From assembly GCA_964519985.1 (NCBI GenBank), contig CAZFMF010000010.1, positions 27,585 through 91,584 on the forward strand: DNA of 64,000 bases, written 5' to 3'. Made by a program: the position numbers and the translations under genes. This document shows, piece by piece, positions 8,509-16,232 of this stretch. The DNA is from JAIEOG01 sp964519985 (GTDB lineage Bacteria; Bdellovibrionota; FAC87; UBA2466). Numbering within the stretch: the stretch's first letter is position 1; each line of letters opens with the position of its first letter. The notes beneath the pieces are model-generated. The model ran no database searches and had not been told where the DNA came from. It saw only the letters and a program-made list of their open reading frames with translations.

Positions 8509-9148
8509 ATCGCGTAACCCAAATTGATCGAAAACGTCGGCGTCCAATTGCCCAAGAAGCGACCGGGCAGGTCGATCGTGCGGGCGGCGCCCGCGCCCGA
8601 TTTGACGGTGGCTTGGGTCGGTCCCCAAACCCAGACGCCCCCCGCCAACTGAACGTTCAACCCGAAACCCCAAATCCATTGGTAGCCCGCCTGCAAACCG
8701 AGGACGTATCCGCTGTATGAGCCGTTCCAGAGATTGCCTATCTCCTGAAAGCGCACCTTGCCCAGGGAAAGCGCCGCCGATCCTATGACCAAGAAGCCAT
8801 CCGCATGGCGCGAGTAGGGCAAGAAGGTCGCCATGATCCCGATCTGCTGATCGGAGTTCGTGGTTACCTCGTCGGCCACTAGTGCCCCGCCGACGTAGGT
8901 CTGGCTGGTGCCCTGGCCGTGAGTGTTCAACCAGTAGGGGCCGACGGTAAGGTTCTCCAAAACCCCGAAATCCACCGCCGCATTCCAGTCGCCCCGGTAG
9001 AGAAAAACGGCGTTGGTCTTGAGATTTAGCAGATCGAACGGCCGATCGGGTTCGGCATGGTCACAATGGATTCCACCGTCCCGGCGCCGCGTGCCGTCAA
9101 AGAAAGACTGAGAAGCACAAGGGTGAGGGGCAGGAGGATTCTCTTCAT
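8505..9148 (-). pseudogene. Outer-membrane beta-barrel protein, frameshifted after the signal peptide
   Basis: Seen: an ATG at 9148 opens a perfect signal peptide (MKRILLPLTLVLLSLSL) running to MPNPIG, then hits a stop about 10 nt later. One base out of register, the other frame continues PFDLLNLKTNAVFL and gives about 178 residues of alternating beta strands ending in SINLGYAI with the terminal aromatic/hydrophobic pattern of an OmpA/OprF-like barrel. Joining the frames near 9041 (one missing C in the run GGCCG) would restore a normal protein of about 214 residues. It may be a true pseudogene or an assembly error. The 3' end interlocks with the neighbouring gene, indicating an originally functional locus. 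Confidence 0.75.
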
Positions 9149-9149
9149 G

Positions 9150-9160
9150 TGTATAATAGT
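9150..9160. promoter_or_regulatory. Back-to-back -10 elements between divergent genes
   Basis: TATAAT (9152-9157, plus strand) overlaps TATTAT (9158-9153, minus strand). The plus-strand gene starts 6 nt after its -10 and the minus-strand gene 4 nt after its -10, so both transcripts would be leaderless or nearly so. No good -35 is evident on either side, so this is a candidate only. Confidence 0.4.
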
Positions 9161-9163
9161 TGG

Positions 9164-9832
9164 ATGCAAAAGCGTCCTCTGGCAATCCTCTTCGCCAGTT
9201 TATTGTTTTTATATTTTCCGGCCGAAATATGGGCGCGGCACGCGGCCGGTTTTGTCATTAGCTTTGGGGAAATTCTAGTCTCGGGAATTCTGCCGGTGGT
9301 GGTGCTCTTCGGATTGTTGCGCGTTACGCGCATCGGTTGGTACACGCTGGTGGGCTTCGTCGCGCTCTGGGGACTGCACGATGTGTATCTGTTTTACCGC
9401 GCGCGGGGAGACAATCTCGCCCCGCTCTTTGCGCACTTGGCGATCTATTCCTTAAGTCTTTCGTATTTCATCAATCCCCGGGTCAAGACCCTGTACTTCG
9501 ATCCCAAGCTTTGTTGGTGGAAGGCGAAGCCGCGCTTTGAAACCAATTTGCCGCTCATTGTGAGCGACGGCCGGAACTTCCACTACCCGATATTGCGCAA
9601 CGTTTCCGATGGCGGGTGTTTTATCGAGACGCCCCACCCGTTGGAGCTGAACGCAAAAGTGAATCTGACGATCCCACTTCCCATTCCGCTCAACGTCCCC
9701 GTGATCCACAGCGAGGGCGAGGTCCGTTGGGTTTCCCGCAATCCCTTACGGCCCGGGATGGGCGTGCGTTTTAGTTCCGCCGCACCTGCCCACCGCCGCG
9801 CCATTCGGCAATATGTCCGTCACCAGCTCTAG
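9164..9832 (+). CDS. Membrane-anchored PilZ-domain protein
   Basis: Seen: about 110 N-terminal residues with three or four hydrophobic segments (AILFASLLFLYF, FGEILVSGILPVVVLFGLL, WYTLVGFVALWGL, HLAIYSLSLSYF), then a C-terminal PilZ domain. In the PilZ domain the second motif is clear (RNVSDGGCFIE, N-x-S-x-x-G) but the RxxxR motif is reduced to KAKPR, so c-di-GMP binding is uncertain. Role inferred: a membrane sensor or adaptor in c-di-GMP signalling. ATG at 9164 is chosen over a GTG five codons earlier because TATAAT overlaps the latter. Convergent with the S41 protease gene with a 6-nt gap. Confidence 0.82.
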   Translation: MQKRPLAILFASLLFLYFPAEIWARHAAGFVISFGEILVSGILPVVVLFGLLRVTRIGWYTLVGFVALWGLHDVYLFYRARGDNLAPLFAHLAIYSLSLSYFINPRVKTLYFDPKLCWWKAKPRFETNLPLIVSDGRNFHYPILRNVSDGGCFIETPHPLELNAKVNLTIPLPIPLNVPVIHSEGEVRWVSRNPLRPGMGVRFSSAAPAHRRAIRQYVRHQL

Positions 9833-9838
9833 CTGACC

Positions 9839-11500
9839 TTAGAGGCCTTCACTGACCGCGCACTTGGCCGCGTCTTGCGCAACCAGGAGCTGGTAGTCGG
9901 GCAAAATCGCCGCATTCGCACCGGCATTGAATTCCTTCTCCGCCGATCCTTTTGAAACACAGGCCGATAGTTTTGCAATGACGTCGGGCCGGGGCTGCGC
10001 CCACTTATTACCGATCGACGGCAATGCCTCGTACTCGTCTTCTTCTCGGTAAGCGACCTTGTCGTCTTCACTCGGATTCGGCTTCGAGAACACCTCCACG
10101 TCCGGCAAAACGCCTTCCACCTGGTTGGTGCGGCCCGAGGGTAAGTAGAAACGTTCGATGGTTTGCGCCATCAAGAGTTCTGGCACCGACAGCAGTTCGG
10201 CGGTTTGTTGGACCGTGCCCTTGCCGTACGTGCGCTCACCCACCAGGAAGGCGCGTTTGTGATCTTGCAACGCACCCGAAACGATTTCCGAAGCACTGGC
10301 CGAACGGGCATTGATCAACACGATCAATGGCAGTTGCGTGACCGGCGCGTCGGTGGTCTTGAAGCTGCGGGTTGCAACCCCCGATAGGGATTTCGTGCTA
10401 AGGACCAACGAGCCGGTTTTGAGGAACAAGCTCGCCACCCGAACTGATTCGCCGAGCATCCCGCCACCGTTATCCCGCAAGTCGAAGATGAGGCTCTTGG
10501 GTGACTTGGCGAGCTGCGTGGATACTGCTGCTTTCAATTCCGTGTACGTCAAGGGGGCATTATTGGCGTTGCGACTCATGAAATCGGAAAGCTTCACGTA
10601 GCCGACATCGCCGTTGGCGAACGACTTTTGCACGACGCTCTTTTGTTCAATGAGATCGCGAACGATGGAAACGTCGAGGACATCGGGTCCCCGCTCGATC
10701 TTGAGTTTCACGGTCGTGCCCTTCGGGCCTTTGATCTTTTCGACCACCTTCGACAGTTCCAAGCCATCGACGGCCATACCATCCACTTCCAAGATGACAT
10801 CATTGGCTTTCAAGCCCGCTTTGAATGCGGGGCCGCCTTCCAGTGGTTGTTGAATGACGAAGATGTTCTTACCGTTCTTTTTGATCGTCTTGAGGGCGGC
10901 GCCGATACCGGTGAAGTTTTTCGCGCCGGCAACGTTCTCACCGATCATGACCGCCTTGGGCACTAAATACGTGTGAGGATCGTGTCGCACGCCGAGCATG
11001 GCGTTGAGCATGAAGCCAGTCACCATCGATTCTTTCTTTTTAAGATCGGGGTCTTGAGTCAACCAGCCGACGATGCCATCGAAATCGACGGCGCGATTCG
11101 CGCGATCTTTGTAGAGCGCCACCAAGGCGTCGCTGGCGAGCTTCTTCTCATCTTTGTTGAGGCGGTAGAGTTCCGCAAAACTCTCCGATTCCATCTTTTT
11201 CGATTCCACCACCGCGACGTGGTCGAAATCCTTCAACGTGGAACCAAACCCTTTTTCCGCGCTGATACGCGTTTTTGGCAAAATTTCCTGGCGCGGTTTC
11301 AAAAACGCCAGCCCGGCATTGAGGCCGTGAAAGCAGGCGATGAAATCTTTTTCGCTCGCGCGGCAGGTGGCGTTGTCGATTCCCACACTCTTTAGTTTGA
11401 GACCGACATCGGCCCAGTTTTCTTCCAAGGTCTTCGCGGCAAAGCCGGACAGGGAAAACGTGAAGGCAAGAATCGACGTGAATACGGAGAAGTGTTTCAA
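9839..11500 (-). CDS. S41-family C-terminal processing peptidase with PDZ domain
   Basis: Periplasmic tail-specific serine protease of 553 residues. Seen: signal peptide (FSVFTSILAFTFSLSGFAA), a helical N-terminal region, a PDZ domain (about 190-275; GIGAALKTI and GLKANDVILEVDG), and the S41 domain with the nucleophile Ser in NARSASASEIVSGAL and the Lys base in YGKGTVQ; the dyad is complete. I chose TTG at 11500 because it directly precedes the signal peptide and follows a G-rich site (GGGGGT); an ATG 19 codons upstream has no ribosome site. The C-terminal 80 residues (a cysteine pair and an alpha-helical tail) extend past the usual CtpA end. Adjacent to a small Flp-like pilin gene on the same strand. 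Confidence 0.88.
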   Translation of the reverse strand: MKHFSVFTSILAFTFSLSGFAAKTLEENWADVGLKLKSVGIDNATCRASEKDFIACFHGLNAGLAFLKPRQEILPKTRISAEKGFGSTLKDFDHVAVVESKKMESESFAELYRLNKDEKKLASDALVALYKDRANRAVDFDGIVGWLTQDPDLKKKESMVTGFMLNAMLGVRHDPHTYLVPKAVMIGENVAGAKNFTGIGAALKTIKKNGKNIFVIQQPLEGGPAFKAGLKANDVILEVDGMAVDGLELSKVVEKIKGPKGTTVKLKIERGPDVLDVSIVRDLIEQKSVVQKSFANGDVGYVKLSDFMSRNANNAPLTYTELKAAVSTQLAKSPKSLIFDLRDNGGGMLGESVRVASLFLKTGSLVLSTKSLSGVATRSFKTTDAPVTQLPLIVLINARSASASEIVSGALQDHKRAFLVGERTYGKGTVQQTAELLSVPELLMAQTIERFYLPSGRTNQVEGVLPDVEVFSKPNPSEDDKVAYREEDEYEALPSIGNKWAQPRPDVIAKLSACVSKGSAEKEFNAGANAAILPDYQLLVAQDAAKCAVSEGL

Positions 11501-11641
11501 GTAGAACCCCCAATTAACCCACGACGTCCGGTTAAGACGCGGTGAGCGATAACCCATTTGCTGTATTTAATGTTATTTGGCGGTTCGGCTCGCCAAGTCA
11601 ATGCATGAGGTCTCCGGAGTGGAAAACTCAGTTAACGGTTG

Positions 11642-11836
11642 TTAATTCAGATCGGGTGCTGCGGGCGAAGTGCACTCTGGACAAGGAGCGGCAATCTGGC
11701 GCGCGAGCCCCGTCCAGAACTGATAAATCGTGCGATTGGTATTGCGGATCACCACGGCCACCGTCACGGCGAGCATAATGACCATTAACAAGTATTCGAG
11801 AATGGCTTGACCGGATTTGCGGCGGCGCGAAATCAC
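11642..11836 (-). CDS. Small Flp-like pilin / class III signal-peptide protein
   Basis: A 64-residue protein with a GTG start. Seen: basic leader ISRRRKSG, then QAILEYLLMVIMLAVTVAVV, with Glu at +5 after the glycine: the prepilin-peptidase (TadV/FppA-type) cleavage and assembly signature of Flp pilins. The C-terminal tail is short and has two cysteines (APCPECTS), unusual for Flp. A weak AAAGG precedes the start. It strongly resembles, in design, the Flp-like gene at 52396. No Tad assembly genes adjoin it. Role inferred: pilus or pseudopilus subunit exported by a shared Tad-like machine. Confidence 0.7.
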   Translation of the reverse strand: MISRRRKSGQAILEYLLMVIMLAVTVAVVIRNTNRTIYQFWTGLARQIAAPCPECTSPAAPDLN

Positions 11837-11868
11837 GCCTTTATCATAACACCTTTTGGCCGGCGGAC

Positions 11869-12543
11869 TTAAGCGAGTGCGGTGGCGGCATTGAGTCCGA
11901 TATGGGCCAAGATGGGAAGGGCCATTCCCCCGCTCCGCCAGCGCAACCAGCCCAGCCAAAGGCCCGCGGGAAGCGTGTAGGCCGTTTGCCAAAGCACGCG
12001 CGCCGCGGGCTCCGCGCCCCAGTTCTGCAAATGCCAAAGGCTAAAGGCGATCGCCGTGACCCAAACGGCGAGGGGCAACGGATTCGTGGCGCTCGCGAAT
12101 CGGCCGGGCCAAAGGCGGTAGGCCAGCGAGTAAAGCCATCCGCGAAAAAGCCATTCTTCCCCGAGGGGCGCTAGGAGGATGGCCCAAACGGCCGCCAGTT
12201 GCGTTTCCGGACTTCTCACCAGAGAAAAAATTCCGGGAGCGGGATCCCAGAGGCCGTACGCCAACCCAATGGCCAAGGGAAGGGGAAAGCTCCAGAACGG
12301 AAGTTCCCTGGACTCTGGGCGCACGGGACGGGGGATGGAAAGGTGGAACGCCAAGGCCAGGGCGGGAAAAGCCAAGCACCCCAACCAGGCCAAAACCCGG
12401 GCCCGCCCCGGTAAAAAGGGTGCTATCGCGCTGTCGACGATACCCTGGGAAACGGGGAGAAACCCCGCCGCCAAAAATAGACCGGTACCCAGCGCTACCC
12501 AAAGCGCGGAACGCCGTTCGCCCGCATTTGCGACGCAAAACAT
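11869..12543 (-). CDS. CPBP-family intramembrane metalloprotease (Abi/CAAX-like)
   Basis: Seen: about seven hydrophobic segments and the three CPBP active-site motifs: EEWLFRG (EExxxR), FSLWHLQ (FxxxH) and HIGLNA (HxxxN). The family includes Rce1-like CAAX proteases and bacteriocin-immunity proteins; the catalytic residues are complete, so an intramembrane protease is inferred, substrate unknown. Start at 12543 is the nearest ATG before the first membrane segment; longer starts would overlap the divergent glycosyltransferase gene. It lies 32 bp upstream of the Flp-like pilin gene on the same strand and may share its transcript. Confidence 0.87.
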   Translation of the reverse strand: MFCVANAGERRSALWVALGTGLFLAAGFLPVSQGIVDSAIAPFLPGRARVLAWLGCLAFPALALAFHLSIPRPVRPESRELPFWSFPLPLAIGLAYGLWDPAPGIFSLVRSPETQLAAVWAILLAPLGEEWLFRGWLYSLAYRLWPGRFASATNPLPLAVWVTAIAFSLWHLQNWGAEPAARVLWQTAYTLPAGLWLGWLRWRSGGMALPILAHIGLNAATALA

Positions 12544-12590
12544 GCCGTGGTTATAGCAGTTTGAAGGCGACCGGTGTACCAAGGACTCCA

Positions 12591-13565
12591 ATGGGCAGCT
12601 ACCAAAACATTCTCGTGCGGGGTCCAAATTGGATCGGAGACTTTGTTCTGGCCGATGATTTTTTTGCGGGGCTGCGGGCGGCCTATCCGAACAGTCGCAT
12701 CAGTTTGGTTTGCCCGCTGGAAATGGCGGACCTGGCCCCCGAAGCCATTTTTGATCACGTGATATCCATCACGCGTGCCCAGCGCAAATTGCCGACGGGA
12801 ATCTCTTTTTGGCGTGGCCTCGCGGTAGAACAATTTGATTGCGGGATTTCCTTGGCCTCCTCTCTGAGCGCCGCCGTTTTGTTGCGGCTCTCCGGTATTC
12901 CGGAGCGCATCGGTTATTCGGATCGGGGCGCTGGAATTTTTTTGACCAAGACTAAGCGCTGGCCCGGGCGCACGACCGGCAAACACAAGGCGCAGCTTTA
13001 CCGGGAACTGCTGGAGTGGGTGGCGGGCCACGCGGCGCCGAAACGCGATTACGAACAGTCGCTCCCGCCGCCGGGAGAAGCCATTGTCTTGGCGCCCGGC
13101 GCTTCGATTGCCTTGCGGGAGTGGCCCTACTTTGTGGAACTGGCCGCCGTCTTGCGCCAGCGCTATCCCCAAACGCCGATTCGGGTGGTGGGGGCGGCTG
13201 CGCAAAAAGCGTGGGAGCCGCGCTTTGCGGCGTTGCGGGACAGTGGGATTGAAAGTTTAGTCGGTTTGACGACGTTGCCAGAATTGGTTGAGCTCTGCCG
13301 CCAAGCCCGTTTTGTCGTCGCCAATGATTCGGGCGTTGCCCACGTCGCCGCGACGTTGGCGGGGGCGCCAACCGTCGTTCTTTTCGGGCCCGGTGATCCC
13401 GCGTACGTCACACCGTTGGGGCCGCAAGTGCGAATTGCGCGAGCGGAAGGGATCGCTTGTAGCCCTTGCGAAAGCGCGCACTGTCGCGGCGGCTTGGGAT
13501 ACCAAGTCTGTCTGCGTGAGCTTTCGGTCGATGATGTCCTGGCTTCCATTGCAACGCTGAATTGA
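12591..13565 (+). CDS. waaF: Glycosyltransferase family 9 (ADP-heptose:LPS heptosyltransferase-like)
   Basis: Seen: a GT-B fold protein of 324 residues beginning NILVRGPNWIGDFVLA, the heptosyltransferase N-terminal signature; the sugar-nucleotide site VLAPGASIALREWP; the segment FVVANDSGVAHVAATLAGAPTVVLFGP; and a C-terminal cysteine set (CSPCESAHC, CL) found in WaaF-type enzymes. Family role: transfers heptose to the LPS inner core at the cytoplasmic face of the inner membrane. Specificity (WaaF versus WaaC or another GT9) is inferred. The start is the ATG immediately before the conserved N terminus. Divergent from the CPBP protease. Confidence 0.88.
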   Translation: MGSYQNILVRGPNWIGDFVLADDFFAGLRAAYPNSRISLVCPLEMADLAPEAIFDHVISITRAQRKLPTGISFWRGLAVEQFDCGISLASSLSAAVLLRLSGIPERIGYSDRGAGIFLTKTKRWPGRTTGKHKAQLYRELLEWVAGHAAPKRDYEQSLPPPGEAIVLAPGASIALREWPYFVELAAVLRQRYPQTPIRVVGAAAQKAWEPRFAALRDSGIESLVGLTTLPELVELCRQARFVVANDSGVAHVAATLAGAPTVVLFGPGDPAYVTPLGPQVRIARAEGIACSPCESAHCRGGLGYQVCLRELSVDDVLASIATLN

Positions 13566-13596
13566 CCATTGCCGGTCCTGGGGTAGAATTCGGGAC

Positions 13597-14265
13597 ATGA
13601 AAAATCAGCTCATCGCGATCTTAGTGTCCATTGGCTTTCTCTCCCCAGTTTTTGCCGCCGATCCGGCTCCGACGGCGACCCCGGCCCCTACCGCGGCTAA
13701 GGAACCCGCCGGCCCGGTTTACACCGGTGAAGCGGCCAAGTTGAAGGACTACTTAGAGGTGCTCTTCGACGCCTCTCGGAAAATCAACTCAGCGAACGAT
13801 GCGGAACGCAAATCGGCGCGGGGCAAGATTGAGGCCTCGATGGATTGGCAAGAAGTCGCCAAGGATGGACTCGGACCGAAGGAATGGACCAAGACTTCCG
13901 CCGCCAATCGCAAATTGTACCAAGACTTGCTGCAAGAGGTGATCGTGAAGACCGCGTATACGCGTCTGGATACTTTCTGGGAAGGCGCCAAGTATCACTT
14001 CTCCAAGATCGACATCAAGGGCAACAAGGCGCAGGCGACCGCGATTTACGATGTGAAGGGCGAGAAGTTCACGCTCGACTACTATCTGCTGAAAAACGGT
14101 GGCAAATGGTTGATCTACGACATTGCTTTCGAAGATATCCGTTACAGCGAAAACATCCGCGAGCAGATCAAAGCCTTCCTGAAGGAGAAAGGCTTTTCCA
14201 GCTTGCTAGCAAAACTCAAGAAACGGCGCGACGATCTTAACGACGGCGCCAAAAAGAAATCATAG
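13597..14265 (+). CDS. MlaC-like phospholipid-binding periplasmic protein
   Basis: Seen: a signal peptide (IAILVSIGFLSPVFAAD), a Pro/Ala/Thr-rich linker, then a 180-residue MlaC/Ttg2D-type domain (KLKDYLEVLFDASRKIN, YHFSKIDIKGNKAQATAIYD, YYLLKNGGKWLIYDIAFED), ending in a basic tail. In the Mla pathway such proteins shuttle phospholipid between the outer and inner membranes. No MlaA, MlaD or ABC components are nearby, so pathway membership is inferred from the family only. Preceded by a short gap after the glycosyltransferase gene and followed by a small lipoprotein gene, so this may be an envelope-lipid group. Confidence 0.85.
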   Translation: MKNQLIAILVSIGFLSPVFAADPAPTATPAPTAAKEPAGPVYTGEAAKLKDYLEVLFDASRKINSANDAERKSARGKIEASMDWQEVAKDGLGPKEWTKTSAANRKLYQDLLQEVIVKTAYTRLDTFWEGAKYHFSKIDIKGNKAQATAIYDVKGEKFTLDYYLLKNGGKWLIYDIAFEDIRYSENIREQIKAFLKEKGFSSLLAKLKKRRDDLNDGAKKKS

Positions 14266-14268
14266 TAG

Positions 14269-14298
14269 GTATCAAAGGTGCCACGTACTTTTTGATAC
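14269..14298. terminator. Weak hairpin after the mlaC-like gene
   Basis: GTATCAAA (14269-14276) and TTTGATAC (14291-14298) form an 8-bp stem with a 14-nt loop, 3 nt after the stop codon. It is AT-rich and followed by only four T, so it is a weak terminator or an mRNA-processing or attenuation hairpin before the downstream lipoprotein gene. Confidence 0.4.
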
Positions 14299-14314
14299 TT
14301 TTGCGAGGAGAAAA

Positions 14315-14650
14315 ATGCACAAAGTCATTTTCGTGATTGCTCTGGTTTTGGCCGGTTGCGCCGGCAAGTCGACAAAATCTTCCGCCGATGCGTTGAAGGA
14401 TCTCAACGATCGGTATTCTCAGAAGGTCGGCGCCTCCACGAAGAACGAATTGGTCGAAGAATTCGGTCAGGCCGATTGGTGCGAACAGCGCCCCGGCGGT
14501 TCCGAGACCTGCCGCTTCTATAAATCAATGGGCGTGCAGTGGAAGGGCGACAAAGAAAACCGCACCCGCTACGAAGCCTATGACGAAGTCATCGCCGAGT
14601 TTGATGGAAAAGGCGTGCTGCGGGATTACAAGGCGAAGTCACAACGATAG
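14315..14650 (+). CDS. Small lipoprotein, BamE/SmpA-like
   Basis: Seen: a type II signal peptide with lipobox LAGC (Cys15) and about 95 mature residues. The mature part has STKNELVEEFGQADWCEQR followed by beta strands (RFYKSMGVQWKG and YDEVIAEFDGKGVLRDYK), the layout of the SmpA/OmlA (BamE) fold in which a helical hairpin is followed by a three-stranded sheet. Two mature cysteines (WCEQ, TCRF) could form a disulphide. Outer-membrane location and BamE-like role are inference. It has a clear GAGGAG-type ribosome site. Confidence 0.68.
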   Translation: MHKVIFVIALVLAGCAGKSTKSSADALKDLNDRYSQKVGASTKNELVEEFGQADWCEQRPGGSETCRFYKSMGVQWKGDKENRTRYEAYDEVIAEFDGKGVLRDYKAKSQR

Positions 14651-14658
14651 CGCCCCAT

Positions 14659-14708
14659 TATTGCGAGCGTTAGCGAAGTAACCTCTCGCGCGAGAGATTG
14701 CATTACCG
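14659..14708. repeat. REP-family variant with CTCTCGCGCGAGAG palindrome
   Basis: Contains attgcgagcgttagcgaag followed by a perfect 14-bp palindrome CTCTCGCGCGAGAG and attgcat. The palindrome plus TTGCAT recurs upstream of the first two SUMF1 genes (33.8 and 35.5 kb). Confidence 0.65.
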
Positions 14709-14762
14709 GCCCATGCTCGGATTTGAATTCTTCTTTTAATTTAGCTGCTTGCAAGGTCGCCG

Positions 14763-14791
14763 TTGACCTTATGTACGGTTTTCCGTACACT
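14763..14791 (+). promoter_or_regulatory. Toxin-antitoxin promoter with embedded operator
   Basis: TTGACC (14763-14768) and TACACT (14786-14791) are spaced by 17 bp. A perfect inverted repeat TGTACGG-TTTT-CCGTACA (14772-14789) fills the spacer and overlaps the -10. This is the expected arrangement for autorepression by the HigA-type antitoxin. It is inferred from position and symmetry. Confidence 0.6.
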
Positions 14792-14797
14792 ATCTCT

Positions 14798-15090
14798 GTG
14801 AGACGGATTTACCTAACGAGGTCTTTCTCGGAGTGGCTCGACGACCAACCAGATCCCATCAGGCATCGGATTGATGCTCGTTTGGTGTTGATTCGCCAGG
14901 GGCATTTTGGGGATGTGAAACGCTTTGACGGACTAACAGAGCTTCGATGGAAAAATGGTCTCCGAGTTTACGTGCTGAAATCGCAGACGGGATTTTCGTC
15001 TTATTAGGAGGTTCAAAAAATGGTCAGAACAAAGACATCCGGAGGGCGTTCTCGCTCCTCAAGAAAGTCCAAGAAAACCGTTCTGGGTAA
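14798..15090 (+). pseudogene. higB: HigB/Gp49-type toxin gene with a -1 frameshift
   Basis: Seen: from GTG at 14798 one frame gives RSFSEWLDDQPDPIRHRIDA, GHFGDVKRFDGLTELRWKNG and LRVYVLKSQT, typical of the RelE-superfamily HigB/Gp49 addiction toxins, then reaches TAG at 15005. In the -1 frame the family C terminus continues exactly at that point: GIFVLLGGSKNGQNKDIRRA, and ends at TAA 15088. The joined protein would be about 97 residues, normal for the family. One G is missing from a G run at 14989-14991. Either the toxin has been inactivated or the assembly dropped a base. Family function: ribosome-associated mRNA interferase. Confidence 0.8.
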
Positions 15091-15103
15091 GCGTCGTTCT
15101 GCC

Positions 15104-15397
15104 ATGTTTGGCGACGTTAACTCTGGTGACTATACGGTTGTTCCGTACGATCCCAGTGAGAGGTTGAAAGAGACTCAAAGTGTGTATTGGTCTCTGATTG
15201 AATGTTTGGTAGAAAACGATGCCGAGTCTTTTCGAGAGATTTTGATCGCGCATCTTAGTGTCACAAACAAGCTGAAGTTCGCCAAAGACTGCAAAATTGG
15301 CCGACAGACTCTCTACGATCTATTGAATGAGGACAAACCGTTCAATCCGACGTTTGAGACCATTGGCTCAGTCCTACAGGGGATTAAGGCGGCGTAG
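15104..15397 (+). CDS. higA: HigA-like antitoxin, HTH protein
   Basis: Seen: 97 residues with VYWSLIECLVENDAESFREI and a C-terminal helix-turn-helix (FAKDCKIGRQTLYDLLNED, then TIGSVLQGIKAA), the layout of antidote proteins paired with Gp49-type toxins. The longer start at 15020 is rejected because that stretch encodes the true toxin C terminus in another frame; ATG at 15104 leaves a 13-nt gap after the restored toxin stop. Expected to bind the palindrome at 14772-14789 and to neutralise the toxin. The 3' end overlaps the convergent truncated gene by 85 nt. Confidence 0.72.
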   Translation: MFGDVNSGDYTVVPYDPSERLKETQSVYWSLIECLVENDAESFREILIAHLSVTNKLKFAKDCKIGRQTLYDLLNEDKPFNPTFETIGSVLQGIKAA

Positions 15398-16185
15398 AGT
15401 TCAGCAAAGCGAACGCGAAGCGGTTGTTGGGGCGGCTCGCTCAAACTCGACTCCGGCGCCGGAGTGAACGCTTCACTCCACCAGTTGAACAGGAATTTGC
15501 GCCGCGCTTCCCTACCGTCTTCGATGTTGCCATCCAAGTGGGGACGCCCAAAGATCTGGAGAATACGTCGATCGAGCGTGTTTCGGGCGAGTTCACGGAT
15601 CGAGACATCGGCATCTGGTTCGCCGTCCCGCATATCCCGTTTGAGCTTCTCATAGATGTATTTTTCGAGCGCCTCGTCGGACAGTTTCAGCGGTGTAATC
15701 GGATAGTGTATTCCACCTTGCTTGCGCTCCCATATCGAATTCTCAACGTACTGTTTCAGAACAAGTTCGGGAGTGATCTCGGTTAGGCTCGCTTGTTTCA
15801 GCGCGGTGACAACTTCGGTGTTGTTCATGAGCTCTGCGTCCGTCGGATAAATGCCAACCGATCGCCCCAGCGCTCGGTCTTCATCCGAATACCCCAAAAA
15901 TTGGCTGACAATGTGGTTGGGTGCGCCGCCATTGTGGGGAAAGATGGTCAAGTTAGAATCTTTCCGCCCCTTTGAAAGCCAGGAATCCAGCATCTTCAAA
16001 TACCGAAGCATGGCTCCGGAGGCGACATAGAGGTCCTCATCCAGTTCCCTCGGATCTTTATAAGCCGCAAGTTTGGTGTCGAGAACAGCTAGCTCTTTTT
16101 GAGTGATCTGAAATCCAGGGCTGCCATCGCCTGCGAAGTACCAGCCGGTGAAAGCTACCTGAACCAGCCCCTTGCCACACTCAGT
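15313..16185 (-). pseudogene. 5'-truncated gene of unknown function
   Basis: Not recognised. Seen: the frame is open from 16185 and contains protein-like sequence upstream of its first ATG at 16011 (GLVQVAFTGWYFAGDGSPGF, LAAYKDPRELDEDLYVASGA), so the real N terminus is missing rather than starting at 16011. It stops at a TGA (16186-16188) 10 bp before an 18-bp palindromic repeat at 16198. The C-terminal half is charged and mostly helical; a second copy of the repeat lies in the coding region (15449-15466). Codon use and lower GC differ from its neighbours. Probably a remnant of a transferred gene in the toxin-antitoxin patch. Confidence 0.5.
15449..15466. repeat. 18-bp palindromic direct repeat, copy 1
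   Basis: GACTCCGGCGCCGGAGTG, identical to 16198-16215; its central 16 bp are a perfect palindrome. The two copies lie about 750 bp apart and bracket most of the truncated gene. Confidence 0.75.
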
Positions 16186-16197
16186 TCACACTTTCTT

Positions 16198-16215
16198 GAC
16201 TCCGGCGCCGGAGTG
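16198..16215. repeat. 18-bp palindromic direct repeat, copy 2
   Basis: Identical copy of the 15449-15466 repeat, located just upstream of the truncated gene and 18 bp before the pepP stop codon. It may mark a recombination junction. Confidence 0.75.
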
Positions 16216-16232
16216 GAACGGCTACGAGAGAA

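Noticed and set aside
12420..12590. Long N-terminal extension of the GT9 gene
   Set aside because: The conserved heptosyltransferase start is at 12591; upstream codons overlap the divergent CPBP gene.
14723..15007. Intact 94-residue toxin
   Set aside because: Family C terminus is in the -1 frame and the upstream residues before GTG 14798 are not part of the toxin.
15020..15103. N-terminal 28 residues of the antitoxin
   Set aside because: This stretch encodes the toxin C terminus in another frame.
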